A stretch of 64,000 bases of DNA, from positions 1-64,000 of the forward strand of contig CAZLRV010000003.1 in the NCBI GenBank assembly GCA_964562175.1, read 5' to 3'. The notes below the pieces were generated by a model. It was not told the DNA's origin, did not search any database, and worked only from the letters and a program-made list of their open reading frames with translations. Made by a program: the position numbers and the translations under genes. Shown piece after piece: positions 35,211 through 44,470 of the stretch. Numbering within the stretch: the first letter of the stretch is position 1; each line of letters begins with the position of its first letter. The DNA comes from CAZCJU01 sp964562175. Lineage in GTDB: Bacteria; Bacillota; Clostridia; Oscillospirales; CAG-272.

Positions 35211-35780
35211 TCACGCATTATAACCAAGCTCAAAGGCTTTTTCGTTCATCTCAATTGTCTTTTGCGGAACAGATTCGTCCAAGGCTCTGAGCCAAATATC
35301 CTTGCTTATGTCAAGCTGTTTTGCCGCCGTGGCAAGCAATACAAGATTAACGCACTTTGCCGAGCCTGCACGTTCAGCCAAAGAAAGCGCATCGACCGAT
35401 ATGACCTTTATACCGAGTGAGCTTATTTTTTCGATAATGCCTTCGGGATATACCGCCTTTTTCGATATGACGGGCATGGGGTCTATCTGCTGTGTATTCG
35501 TTATAAGCACACCGTCCTTTTTAAGATATGACAACCACCTTGCACTCTCAAGCTCTTCAAACGAGATTATCATATCCGCCTCGCCCTCGTTTATGACGGG
35601 AGAATATACACGCTCACCGTATCTTACATACGTAACAACGGAGCCGCCGCGCTGTGACATGCCGTGTACCTCGCTGACCTTTACGTCATATCCGCATTCG
35701 GTAAACGCCTTACCCATTATTTTCGATGCCAAAAGCGTACCTTGACCGCCGACACCGACTATAAGTATATTTTTTACCAT
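35211..35780 (-). CDS. iorB: Indolepyruvate:ferredoxin oxidoreductase beta subunit
   Basis: 189 residues from the ATG at 35780 (GAGGT site, 4 bases after the iorA stop). The nucleotide/CoA-binding gamma-type fold is shown by ILIVGVGGQGTLLASKIMG and EVHGMSQRGGSVVTYVRYG. With IorA it decarboxylates aryl-pyruvates to aryl-acetyl-CoA, reducing ferredoxin; the reverse reaction is possible. Confidence 0.93.
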   Translation of the reverse strand: MVKNILIVGVGGQGTLLASKIMGKAFTECGYDVKVSEVHGMSQRGGSVVTYVRYGERVYSPVINEGEADMIISFEELESARWLSYLKKDGVLITNTQQIDPMPVISKKAVYPEGIIEKISSLGIKVISVDALSLAERAGSAKCVNLVLLATAAKQLDISKDIWLRALDESVPQKTIEMNEKAFELGYNA

Positions 35781-35784
35781 TTTA

Positions 35785-37539
35785 TCAGACCTCACATTCT
35801 CCCGTAATGGCATCCTTTGCACAGGCGTATGTACATACTCCGCATCCGACGCATTGATTATTATCTATCACCGCATAGCCTCTGCCGTTATTCTCCTTGC
35901 CCTTTACCGAAATTGCGGGACATCCAACAGACAGACATGAGCTGCAGCCTATGCATTTTTTCGTATCGACAGCAAGAGGCTTTTTATGTACAACGCCCTT
36001 GAGCAACGCACACGGACGGCGTGAAATTATAAGCGATACCTCTTTTTCCGCAAGCTCACGCTCTACCGTTTCACGAACCTGTTTTACGTTAAGCGGATCG
36101 ACAACGCTTATCCTCTTAATGCCTATGGAGCGTGCCAGAGCCTCAATGTCTATGCTCGTCGTAGGCTCGTTCTTTATCGTATAGCCGTTGCAAGGATTGT
36201 TTTGATGTCCCGTCATGCCCGTGATCGAGTTATCAAGCACAACAACCGTTGAAAAGCCCTTGTTGTAAACTATATCCACAAGACCCGTAATACCCGAATG
36301 GGCAAACGTCGAATCGCCTATTACCGCAAGCGACTTGTTCTCTCTGCCCGTTGCGAGGTTAAAGCCGTGAAGTCCCGACACGGATGCACCCATACAAACG
36401 CATGAATCTATTGCACAAAGAGGTTGAGCCGCACCGAGCGTATAGCAACCAATATCGCCGCTTACGAACAAATTCAGCTTCTTTATTGCGTAATAGAAGC
36501 CTCTGTGAGGACAGCCGGCGCAAAGCACCGGAGGACGTGCGGGTATATCGTCGGGATATCTCACACATTCGGGAAGTGCCATACCGAGCTTTTCTTTTAT
36601 AAGCTGTTGGCTGTATTCGCCAAGCGGCGGGAATATCTGCCGTCCGATAACATTTATACCGTTTGCAAGGCAATGCTGTTCGATTATATTGTCAAGCTCC
36701 TCGATAACGTATACAACACGCTTGCCCTCGGCAAATTTCTTTATAAGCTCAACGGGCAGGGGATTTACCATACCGAGCTTTAGGTAATCGGCTTTATCGC
36801 CCAGTGCCTCGCGTGAATATACGTAGGTCGAGCCTGCACATATGATACCGATATCCGAGCCGTTATCCTCGATGCGGTTTATCTCGCAGTTCTCGGCATA
36901 CCGCGTAAGCCTTTGCATTCTCTGCTCGACAAACACGTGGCGAGCCTTTGCCATAGCCGGCATCATTACGTTTTTGGGTATGTTTTTTTCGTATTTTTTG
37001 TTTTCTGTCTCAACTCTCGGCGAGGTTGAAACGAGCGAACGGGAATGCGATATACGCGTTGACAGCCGCAGAAGCACCGGCGTGTCGTATTCCTCACTCA
37101 GCTCATAGGCAAGCTTTGTGAAGCTAAGACACTCCTCGCTGTCGCTCACCTCAAGCATCGGAACTTTCGATGCTATGGCATGACGGCGTGAATCCTGCTC
37201 GTTCTGACTTGAATGCATACCGGGGTCATCTGCTACCGCACAGACCATACCGCCGTTTACGCCGATATAAGAAGCTGTATACAGCGGATCGGCGGCAACA
37301 TTCAAGCCGACGTGCTTCATTGCACAGAACGACCTCGCACCGCCCATCGCCGCACCGAATGCGACTTCAAACGCCACCTTTTCGTTAGGTGCCCACTCCG
37401 AATATATTTCGGGCATTTTGCTTACCGTTTCCGTTATTTCGGTAGAGGGAGTGCCGGGATATGCGGATACCACCTTGACGCCCGCTTCATAAAGTCCGCG
37501 TGCTACTGCCTCGTTTCCCAAAAGAAGTGTTTTCTTCAT
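35785..37539 (-). CDS. iorA: Indolepyruvate:ferredoxin oxidoreductase alpha subunit
   Basis: 584 residues. Pyrimidine-binding domain at the N-terminus (GNEAVARGLYEAGVKVVSAYPGTPSTEI), a TPP-binding region in the middle (GDSTFAHSGITGLVDIVYN, DNSITGMTGHQNNP), then a C-terminal 2[4Fe-4S] ferredoxin domain with CIGCSSCLSVGCP and CVGCGVCTYACAKDA. Acts on indole-, phenyl- and hydroxyphenylpyruvate. The first cluster motif, CxxCxxxxxCP-like, is slightly stretched but keeps four cysteines. Directly followed by its beta subunit and preceded by paaK. Confidence 0.95.
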   Translation of the reverse strand: MKKTLLLGNEAVARGLYEAGVKVVSAYPGTPSTEITETVSKMPEIYSEWAPNEKVAFEVAFGAAMGGARSFCAMKHVGLNVAADPLYTASYIGVNGGMVCAVADDPGMHSSQNEQDSRRHAIASKVPMLEVSDSEECLSFTKLAYELSEEYDTPVLLRLSTRISHSRSLVSTSPRVETENKKYEKNIPKNVMMPAMAKARHVFVEQRMQRLTRYAENCEINRIEDNGSDIGIICAGSTYVYSREALGDKADYLKLGMVNPLPVELIKKFAEGKRVVYVIEELDNIIEQHCLANGINVIGRQIFPPLGEYSQQLIKEKLGMALPECVRYPDDIPARPPVLCAGCPHRGFYYAIKKLNLFVSGDIGCYTLGAAQPLCAIDSCVCMGASVSGLHGFNLATGRENKSLAVIGDSTFAHSGITGLVDIVYNKGFSTVVVLDNSITGMTGHQNNPCNGYTIKNEPTTSIDIEALARSIGIKRISVVDPLNVKQVRETVERELAEKEVSLIISRRPCALLKGVVHKKPLAVDTKKCIGCSSCLSVGCPAISVKGKENNGRGYAVIDNNQCVGCGVCTYACAKDAITGECEV

Positions 37540-37549
37540 ATTGGCTCCT

Positions 37550-38875
37550 TTACTTTGTTTCGTTTCTCAAATCAATTATACGCTTTGCCTTACCCGAAAA
37601 TCTTTCGATAGATCTCGGCTCAAGAAACGTGACCTTTATATCTATACCGAGTATCGCCCTGATCTTGCCGTATATCTTGCGTTGCAGTGCTTCAAGCTCA
37701 CCGTATCTGTCAAGCAATGTGCTGTCATTAAGCTCTACACGCACCTCAAGCGAATCGGAATTGTTTGCACGGCGTACAACGAGCTGATAGTGCGGAGCAA
37801 TTTTCTCCATTCCTATCAATGCACTCTCTATCTGCGTCGGGAATACGTTTACGCCTCTTATTTTCAGCATATCGTCCGATCTGCCTATTATCTTGCTCAT
37901 TCTTGCCGAGGTTCGTCCGCAACGGCACGCATCGTAGTTTATATTTGTAATGTCACGTGTTCTGTATCTCAGCATCGGAATGCCTTTTTTTGTAAGATTT
38001 GTAACGACAAGCTCACCCGTTGAGCCTTTCGGTAACACCTCGCCGCTCTGCGAGTCGATTATCTCACACAGGAAATGATCCTCGCATATGTGCAGACCCT
38101 GTCTGTATACGCATTCTCCGCTCATTCCCGGACCGTTCAGCTCGCTCATTCCGTAATTATCCGTACAGAAGAAGCCGTTGCCCCAGCGTGCTTCAATTTC
38201 GGAACGCATCTGCTCCGTACAGCCCTCACTGCCGAGCAAGCCGAGCTTGAGCTTATACATCTCAAGCGGAAACTCCTCTTGTCTTTCGTGAGCCGCCTCG
38301 GCTAAATACATACAGTAAGATGGCGTTGCGACTATCGTATCTGTGCCGAAATCACGCATGAATTTAAGCTGCTTTTCGGTATTACCGCTTGAGGTCGGAA
38401 CTACCGTCGCACCTATTCTTTCGAGTCCGTAATGAAGTCCCAAGGCTCCGGTAAACATTCCGTAGCCGAAGCATATTTGCACGACGCTGTCCTCGCTTGC
38501 ACCTGCCGCAACGCATTGGCGTGCGACCTGCTCCGTCCAGTTTTCAAGGTCCTCTCTCGTATATCCGACGACTGTCGGGTTTCCCGTCGTTCCCGATGAA
38601 GCGTGTATTCTGACAAGCTCCTTTTTCGGCACGGAAAACATTCCGAAAGGATATGTATCACGCAGATCCGCCTTTGTTGTGTAAGGAATGTACCGCACGT
38701 CCTCAAGCGTTTTTATCTTATCCGCCGTAACGTGCGCCTCGTCAAGTCGCTTGCGATAAAACGGCACATTGTTATAGCAATAATCAACTATATATTTCAG
38801 CCTTTGCAGCTGTAGAGCTTCCATGTCGGAGCGTTTCATACACTCCATTTCTTTGTTGAAAATATTGACCTTCAT
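37550..38875 (-). CDS. paaK: Phenylacetate-CoA ligase
   Basis: 441 residues. Activates phenylacetate (or indoleacetate/hydroxyphenylacetate) with ATP and CoA. The adenylate-forming loop is HASSGTTGNPTVVGYTREDLENW, followed by YGMSEL, RTRDIT and the catalytic-lysine region GRSDDMLKIRGVNVFP. In anaerobes lacking a degradation pathway, its pairing with iorAB suggests aryl-acetate to aryl-CoA to aryl-pyruvate conversion for amino acid synthesis, or ATP gain in the opposite direction. The start sits 10 bases after aspS. Confidence 0.93.
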   Translation of the reverse strand: MKVNIFNKEMECMKRSDMEALQLQRLKYIVDYCYNNVPFYRKRLDEAHVTADKIKTLEDVRYIPYTTKADLRDTYPFGMFSVPKKELVRIHASSGTTGNPTVVGYTREDLENWTEQVARQCVAAGASEDSVVQICFGYGMFTGALGLHYGLERIGATVVPTSSGNTEKQLKFMRDFGTDTIVATPSYCMYLAEAAHERQEEFPLEMYKLKLGLLGSEGCTEQMRSEIEARWGNGFFCTDNYGMSELNGPGMSGECVYRQGLHICEDHFLCEIIDSQSGEVLPKGSTGELVVTNLTKKGIPMLRYRTRDITNINYDACRCGRTSARMSKIIGRSDDMLKIRGVNVFPTQIESALIGMEKIAPHYQLVVRRANNSDSLEVRVELNDSTLLDRYGELEALQRKIYGKIRAILGIDIKVTFLEPRSIERFSGKAKRIIDLRNETK

Positions 38876-38885
38876 TTCGCTCCCG

Positions 38886-40673
38886 TTATTGTGTATTCTT
38901 TAGGCTCAAGCCCAGCTCGTCAAGTGCATTGGGGTCGGGATAGGACGGACAGGAGGACATAGGCTCAGATGCATTTTGAACCTTCGGAAATGCTATTACA
39001 TCACGCAACGAATCCGCCTCGCACATTATCATAGCAAGTCTGTCAAGACCTATACCGGCACCGCCGTGAGGGGGTGCGCCGTACTTATACGCATCAACAA
39101 GAAAGCCGAATTTCGCGTCGATTTCCTCTTTGGTAAGACCGAGCAGAGTGAACATTCTCTGCTGCAGCTCATAATCCGTAATTCTTATTGAGCCTGACAA
39201 AAGCTCCGTTCCGTTCAATACGAGGTCGTATGCCTTTGCACGAACAAGCTCGGGATTAGTGTCGAGATAGTCAAGGCACTCGTCAAGCACCATTGTAAAG
39301 GGATGATGCATTGCCATCCAGCTTTGGCTGTCCTCGTCCCACTCAAAGAACGGAAACTCCGTTATCCACAAGAAATTATGACCGACAAGCTCATATTTCA
39401 AATGCTTTGCGAGATAAGTACGCAAATAACCGAGAGTCGGAAGCGTTATCTTATTCTTGTCGGCTACGATAAATGCGCAGTCTCCTCTCTCGCAGCCGAG
39501 TGCGGCGAGGATCTGCTTAAGCTTATCTTCGGATATGAATTTTGCAAACGAGCAGCTCGGTGTTTCGTCAACGTAACGAACATAAGCAAGACCGCCTGCG
39601 CCTATTCCCTTTACAACCTCCGTCAGCTTGTCTATCTCTTTTCTCGAAAGTGTCTTTGCCGCTCCCTTTGCGACGATACCTCTTACCGAGCCGCCGGATG
39701 AAATTGCTTTTTCAAACACCGAGAAGCCGCAATCGGATACTATTTCGGATATATCGGTAATTTCCATGCCGAAACGCGTATCGGGCTTATCCGAGCCGTA
39801 TCTGTTCATTGCCTCGTTATATGTCATACGTTGTATCGGAAGCGTGACTTCTTTACCGAGTACCTCCGAAAACAGACGTGAAATGAAGCCCTCGACGGTG
39901 TTCATTATATCCTCTTGGTCAACAAACGACATTTCAAGGTCTATTTGTGTAAATTCGGGCTGTCTGTCCGCTCTCAAGTCCTCATCTCTGAAGCAACGTG
40001 CGATCTGTATATATTTATCAAAGCCCGAAAGCATGAGAAGCTGCTTGTATATCTGCGGTGACTGCGGCAGGGCGTAAAACTTGCCGTTCTGTATTCTTGA
40101 CGGTACAAGATAATCTCTTGCTCCCTCCGGTGTCGGCTTCATCAGCATGGGCGTTTCTATCTCGTAAAAGCCGTTTTCGTAAAAATATTCTCTTGCCACT
40201 CTCGCAATTTCATGACGCATTTTTATGTTTTTTTGCAAACGACTGCGGCGAAGGTCGAGATATCTGTATTTCAAAAGCGTTTCATCGTGTACATTTGCAT
40301 TGTCGTTTATCTCAAACGGAGTTGTATGTGCGGCGGAAAGTATCTTAAAGCTCTCACATCTTATCTCAACACCGCCCGTTTTCATTTTCTTGTTTATCGC
40401 ACCCTCCGCGCGCTTGCAAACAGTTCCCTTTGCGGAAATAACATATTCCGAGCGTAGCGTAAACGCTTTGTCGAATACGTCACGAGGCGTATTATCATCA
40501 AAAGAAAGCTGTACTATTCCCTCTCTGTCACGCAGATCGACGAATATAAGACCGCCGAGATCTCGCACTCTCTGTACCCAACCGCACACGCACACCTCCG
40601 TGCCGATATTAGACTCATCTATAAGACCGCAATAATGCGTTCTTTTATCTTCTTTGGTAAACAATTCTGCCAT
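38886..40673 (-). CDS. aspS: Aspartyl-tRNA synthetase
   Basis: 595 residues from MAELFTKED at 40673; an in-frame ATG seven codons earlier lies inside the end of hisS and is less likely. OB-fold anticodon domain (VCVCGWVQRVRDLGGLIFVDLRD), then class II core with FYEIETPMLMKPTPEGARD, QSPQIYKQLLM, RCFRDEDLRADRQPEFTQ and GIGLDRLAMI. The GAD insert of bacterial AspRS is present. Whether it is discriminating (Asp only) cannot be told here. Confidence 0.96.
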   Translation of the reverse strand: MAELFTKEDKRTHYCGLIDESNIGTEVCVCGWVQRVRDLGGLIFVDLRDREGIVQLSFDDNTPRDVFDKAFTLRSEYVISAKGTVCKRAEGAINKKMKTGGVEIRCESFKILSAAHTTPFEINDNANVHDETLLKYRYLDLRRSRLQKNIKMRHEIARVAREYFYENGFYEIETPMLMKPTPEGARDYLVPSRIQNGKFYALPQSPQIYKQLLMLSGFDKYIQIARCFRDEDLRADRQPEFTQIDLEMSFVDQEDIMNTVEGFISRLFSEVLGKEVTLPIQRMTYNEAMNRYGSDKPDTRFGMEITDISEIVSDCGFSVFEKAISSGGSVRGIVAKGAAKTLSRKEIDKLTEVVKGIGAGGLAYVRYVDETPSCSFAKFISEDKLKQILAALGCERGDCAFIVADKNKITLPTLGYLRTYLAKHLKYELVGHNFLWITEFPFFEWDEDSQSWMAMHHPFTMVLDECLDYLDTNPELVRAKAYDLVLNGTELLSGSIRITDYELQQRMFTLLGLTKEEIDAKFGFLVDAYKYGAPPHGGAGIGLDRLAMIMCEADSLRDVIAFPKVQNASEPMSSCPSYPDPNALDELGLSLKNTQ

Positions 40674-40690
40674 TTTCAAAAACTCCAATC

Positions 40691-41986
40691 TCATTTATGA
40701 GATATACGTACCTCATTTATTTTTTTCATTATTTCAACGCAATCGCCAAGCACAATTTCCTTTTGCTCGCCGTTTTCCATATTTCTCAGCATTGCCGAAC
40801 CGCTCTCCAGCTCCGAATCGCCCAAAATAAGCGTGTACTTGCATTTTATCTTATCCGCATACTTCATTTGAGCCTTGAGGCTTCGTCCGACGATATCACC
40901 CTCGGCACGTATACCCGCATCGATGAGCTTTTTAACTATTCCGAGCGAGCGAACACGTGCATTCTCACCGAGCGATGCTACATATAAAAGCACCTCCGGC
41001 TCACCGGGGATCTCAACACCGGACAGCTTCATTGCCGTAATAAGTCTTGATATACCCATGGCAAAGCCTATTCCCGACAGCTGAGGGCCGCCTATCTCCT
41101 TGACAAGTCCGTCATATCGACCGCCGCCGCCAAGTGCAAGGCGTTTTTCCGTACCGTCCTTATCAGGCTCTGCCGGACCGGTCAATTCAAATACCGTCTT
41201 TGTATAGTAGTCGAGTCCGCGAACGATACCCGTGTCTATTCTGTACTCAATGCCCATTTCGTCAAGTGCTTTTTTGACTCCCTCCATATGCTCCGAGCAT
41301 TCCTCACACAAATAATCGAGCGTAACGGGTGCAGATGCCGCAAGCTCGGCGCATTCGGGACATTTGCAGTCAAGTATACGAAGCGGATTCGTTACAAGTC
41401 TGCCTCTGCACGTGTCGCAAAGACTGTCCTCATATTGCTTGAAGTAATCGACAAGTGCTTTTTTGTAAAGCGGTCTGCATTTCGGACAGCCGATAGAGTT
41501 GATATCGAGTGAAACATTATCTATTTCAAGTGCCTTGACAAGGTCAAAAGCAAGTGCAATTACAAGAGCATCGGACGAAGGTGTATTAGCACCGAACATT
41601 TCAACACCGTATTGATAAAACTCACGGTATCGACCCGATGCGGGCTTTTCGTATCTGAAGCAGCTTATAAGATAGTACAGCTTAAGCGGCATCGTATCGG
41701 AGCATTTTCCGTTTTCGACAATGCTTCTCGCAATACAAGCCGTACCCTCCGGACGCAGTGTCATCGAACGGTTATCCTTATCGAAAAATGTGTACATTTC
41801 CTTTTGCACAACGTCTGTCGTGTCGCCCACACCGCGGGCAAACAGCTCTGTTTGCTCAAAGGTGGGAAATCTTATCTCGCCGAAGCCGTAACGCTGTGAT
41901 ATTTCCCTCGCCTTTGCCTCAACGTATTGCCAAGCTCCGACCTGCTGTGGCAATATATCCATAGTACCTCTCGGCTTAATTATCAT
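40691..41986 (-). CDS. hisS: Histidyl-tRNA synthetase
   Basis: 431 residues. Class II enzyme with motif 1 (GFGEIRFPTFEQTELFARGVG), motif 2 (ISCFRYEKPASGRYREFYQYGVE) and the histidine-binding RGLDYYTKTVFE and ALGGGGRYDGLV blocks. The C-terminal anticodon domain ends the protein. First gene of a reverse transcript running through aspS, paaK, iorA, iorB and the ACT gene. A promoter lies ~64 bases upstream. No T-box leader is seen. Confidence 0.96.
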   Translation of the reverse strand: MIIKPRGTMDILPQQVGAWQYVEAKAREISQRYGFGEIRFPTFEQTELFARGVGDTTDVVQKEMYTFFDKDNRSMTLRPEGTACIARSIVENGKCSDTMPLKLYYLISCFRYEKPASGRYREFYQYGVEMFGANTPSSDALVIALAFDLVKALEIDNVSLDINSIGCPKCRPLYKKALVDYFKQYEDSLCDTCRGRLVTNPLRILDCKCPECAELAASAPVTLDYLCEECSEHMEGVKKALDEMGIEYRIDTGIVRGLDYYTKTVFELTGPAEPDKDGTEKRLALGGGGRYDGLVKEIGGPQLSGIGFAMGISRLITAMKLSGVEIPGEPEVLLYVASLGENARVRSLGIVKKLIDAGIRAEGDIVGRSLKAQMKYADKIKCKYTLILGDSELESGSAMLRNMENGEQKEIVLGDCVEIMKKINEVRISHK

Positions 41987-42049
41987 ATTTTTCTCCTTAC
42001 CGCCCTACGGGCATTATCAGGTGTTATTTTACAATATACAGATATTTAT

Positions 42050-42078
42050 ATTATATCAAATATAACTTAAAAATGCAA
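42050..42078 (-). promoter_or_regulatory. hisS operon promoter
   Basis: Reverse strand TTGCAT (42073-42078), 17 bases, TATAAT (42050-42055). The leader is about 57 bases and holds only a tiny GCCC-TAC-GGGC hairpin. Confidence 0.65.
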
Positions 42079-42212
42079 TAGCAAATCTTAAATTTTACGC
42101 TATTCTCTCAAATTATTTTGTCATTTTATATCATATAAAAGATTTTATTGATTTATTCACATTATTGTGGTAACATTTAGATATATAGTTTATCCGTTGT
42201 TAGGGAGAAAAA

Positions 42213-43730
42213 ATGCGTAAATTCATTCGTATTTTGGTTAGCCGTGCTGTTATAACGGCTGCATTGTTCCTTTTACAGATACTTTTGATACTTTTGTTCG
42301 TGCTTGAGTTCAGCGCGTATTACCTGCCGTTTCAGCTCTCTTCCATTTTTCTCGGGCTGTTTTGCAGTCTTTTGTTACTTGAGCGTAACGGAAACGCCGC
42401 ATACAAAATTGCGTGGCTCTTCCCCATGATCATCTTTCCCATATTCGGCGCACTGCTTTACCTGACCTTCGGCACGCATAAGCTCTCCGAACGTAAAAGA
42501 CGCAAGATGAAGATAATAGACAAGGAACAAAAAAAGCTCTGCTCCTATTTCGATACCATTGTCACAATAGAAAACGATCCGGACGGTCAAAAGCAAGCGA
42601 ATTATCTCCAATATAACGCCTACGCTCCGGCGTATAATAATGTATACTCCGAGTTTCTGCCATCGGGCGAGGTAAAGCTCGAACGACTGCTTGAGGAGCT
42701 TAAAAAAGCCCGCCGATTTATATTCCTGGAATATTTCATAATTCGCGAGGGTGAGATGTGGTCAGCCGTGCTTGATGTGCTGAAAAGCAAAGCAAGCGAG
42801 GGCGTTGAGGTAAGGATAGTATATGACGATTTCGGCTCGATAGTGGGACTTAAAAAGGATTATCCGCAAAAGCTCGAAAAGCTCGGTATAAAGTGCCTCG
42901 TTTTCAATAGAATAAAGCCCGAGCTTTCACCTCGACTCAATAACAGAGACCACCGCAAGATATGTGTTATCGACGGCAAAGTCGGCTTCACCGGCGGAAT
43001 AAATCTCGCCGATGAATATATAAATAAAAAACAGCGTTGCGGTCACTGGAAGGACACGGCTATAATGTTCAAAGGTCCTGCCGTAACGAGCTTGACAGTC
43101 ATGTTCTTAGGTATGTGGGAATATATCTCCAAATCCGAGGAATCCGTAATAGATTATGTATATCTCTCCGAAAACGACGAAAAAGACGGGTATATCATAC
43201 CCTATTCCGACAACCCCTTGGATGATGAGCCTGTAGGACAAAATGTATATCTCAACATTATAAACTGCGCAAAGAAATATCTTTATATCACCACACCCTA
43301 CCTCATAATCGAAAACGAAATGACAACGGCACTCTGCAACGCCGCAAAATCAGGTGTCGATGTCCGCATAATTACGCCGCATATTCCCGATAAACGCTTT
43401 GTTTTTTCGGTAACACGCTCAAATTACGAGGTACTTCTTGACAGCGGAGTGAAGATATTTGAGTATACTCCGGGCTTTGTTCACGCAAAAATGTTCGTTT
43501 GCGATGATAAATACGCAACGATAGGCACCGTAAATCTCGATTACAGAAGCCTATATCTCCATTACGAATGCGGCGTATGGCTCGCCCATTCAAAAACCGT
43601 AAAGGATATTAAAGAAGATATCATGTCAACGCTCGTATTATGTGAGAAGATACCGAAAAGCTTCTCAAAGGACACGCCGATAAAACGCTTGGCTTACGGT
43701 ATAATACGTGCTTTTGCACCGCTTCTTTAG
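42213..43730 (+). CDS. cls: Cardiolipin synthase
   Basis: 505 residues. Condenses two phosphatidylglycerols to cardiolipin. Two N-terminal membrane segments, a short PLDNc-type linker (WLFPMIIFPIFGALLYLTFG), then two phospholipase-D motifs: HRKICVIDG from about residue 247 and HAKMFVCDD from about 424, each keeping HxKxxxxD. The start follows TTAGGGAG. Upstream AT-rich leader of ~200 bases. Uses the PgsA product. Confidence 0.95.
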   Translation: MRKFIRILVSRAVITAALFLLQILLILLFVLEFSAYYLPFQLSSIFLGLFCSLLLLERNGNAAYKIAWLFPMIIFPIFGALLYLTFGTHKLSERKRRKMKIIDKEQKKLCSYFDTIVTIENDPDGQKQANYLQYNAYAPAYNNVYSEFLPSGEVKLERLLEELKKARRFIFLEYFIIREGEMWSAVLDVLKSKASEGVEVRIVYDDFGSIVGLKKDYPQKLEKLGIKCLVFNRIKPELSPRLNNRDHRKICVIDGKVGFTGGINLADEYINKKQRCGHWKDTAIMFKGPAVTSLTVMFLGMWEYISKSEESVIDYVYLSENDEKDGYIIPYSDNPLDDEPVGQNVYLNIINCAKKYLYITTPYLIIENEMTTALCNAAKSGVDVRIITPHIPDKRFVFSVTRSNYEVLLDSGVKIFEYTPGFVHAKMFVCDDKYATIGTVNLDYRSLYLHYECGVWLAHSKTVKDIKEDIMSTLVLCEKIPKSFSKDTPIKRLAYGIIRAFAPLL

Positions 43731-43759
43731 AATGATTTCCCATTATCGGGAAATAATAT

Positions 43760-43789
43760 GCTCGGGTACTCACCGTATCCGAGCTTTTT
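43760..43789 (+). terminator. Terminator after cls
   Basis: 10-bp stem GCTCGGGTAC/GTATCCGAGC (one G-U) at 43760-43784 and TTTTT. The lipoprotein gene begins only 24 bases later, so some read-through may feed it. Confidence 0.75.
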
Positions 43790-43813
43790 CATGCTAAATA
43801 ATGGAGGATCAAG

Positions 43814-44155
43814 ATGAAAAGATTCATAACGCTGTTGCTTGTACTATCGTTATTTCTCACTCTCTGTGCCTGCAACTCAAGTAAAAATGACAACAGCATT
43901 GTCGGAGAATGGACAAGACAAGGACAATGCTATACATTTCACAAAAACGGCAAGCTGACGATAAACAACGAAAAATACTCATATAGCACCTCCAAAGGTA
44001 AGCTTACAATAAAAAATTCTGAAATATCACGTAGCTTTTATTATGTCCTAAGCGGACATAGCCTTTATATCGATGCCTTGGAATACGAAAAAGTCACCGT
44101 TGACCCCGCCCCCAAGCGTGAACTGCTCCATTATATCAAGAAATTCTTTTCCTGA
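43814..44155 (+). CDS. Small lipoprotein, unknown function
   Basis: 113 residues with a clear lipoprotein signal (LLLVLSLFLTLCAC; lipobox LCAC, lipidated Cys at about 20). The mature part is short and beta-rich: IVGEWTRQGQCYTFHKNGKLTINN and a second similar stretch, resembling the lipocalin-like/DUF5640 'GxW...F..dGk' pattern. Outer face of the membrane by inference. GGAGG site before the ATG. No own promoter obvious. Confidence 0.75.
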   Translation: MKRFITLLLVLSLFLTLCACNSSKNDNSIVGEWTRQGQCYTFHKNGKLTINNEKYSYSTSKGKLTIKNSEISRSFYYVLSGHSLYIDALEYEKVTVDPAPKRELLHYIKKFFS

Positions 44156-44251
44156 TTATGCCATATTTACCGCTATCAGTTATTATAACGCCATTTTTTC
44201 GCGAAAAATATAATTATTTTTGTATTATTTCATTTTTTTTCGAAAAACCCC

Positions 44252-44279
44252 TTGACAAATCCGAAAAAATGTGTATAAT
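44252..44279 (+). promoter_or_regulatory. tRNA-Leu promoter
   Basis: TTGACA (44252-44257), 16 bases, TATAAT (44274-44279). Confidence 0.75.
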
Positions 44280-44310
44280 ATAGAGTGTTGCGTGTGCAGA
44301 ACACGGAAAT

Positions 44311-44395
44311 GCGAGAGTGGCGGAACTGGTAGACGCGCACGTTTGAGGGGCGTGTGGTTTTCACCATACGGGTTCAAGTCCCGTTTCTCGCACCA
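44311..44395 (+). tRNA. tRNA-Leu (GAG)
   Basis: 85 bases with encoded CCA. Acceptor stem GCGAGAG pairs with TTCTCGC (one G-U). The anticodon stem CACGT/GCGTG closes a loop TTGAGGG with anticodon GAG. A long variable arm (class II) marks leucine, and the T-arm is GGGTTCAAGTCCC. Single-gene transcript between its own promoter and terminator. Confidence 0.97.
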
Positions 44396-44398
44396 AAA

Positions 44399-44433
44399 AA
44401 CTCTTTTGTTCAATACAAAAGAGTTTTTTTCAT
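44399..44433 (+). terminator. tRNA-Leu terminator
   Basis: AACTCTTTTGT, loop TCAAT, ACAAAAGAGTT, then a T-run. Confidence 0.85.
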
Positions 44434-44448
44434 CCTCAGATTTGAAAA

Positions 44449-44470
44449 GGCGGCATAGCCGCCTTTTTTT
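44449..44470. terminator. murE terminator (bidirectional)
   Basis: GGCGGC-ATA-GCCGCC at 44449-44463 flanked by A-run and T-run; ends the reverse murE transcript and backs up the tRNA terminator. Confidence 0.7.

Noticed and set aside
41987..42212. T-box riboswitch upstream of hisS
   Set aside because: The leader is only about 57 bases, with no T-box sequence (TGGNACCGCG) or terminator/antiterminator pair.
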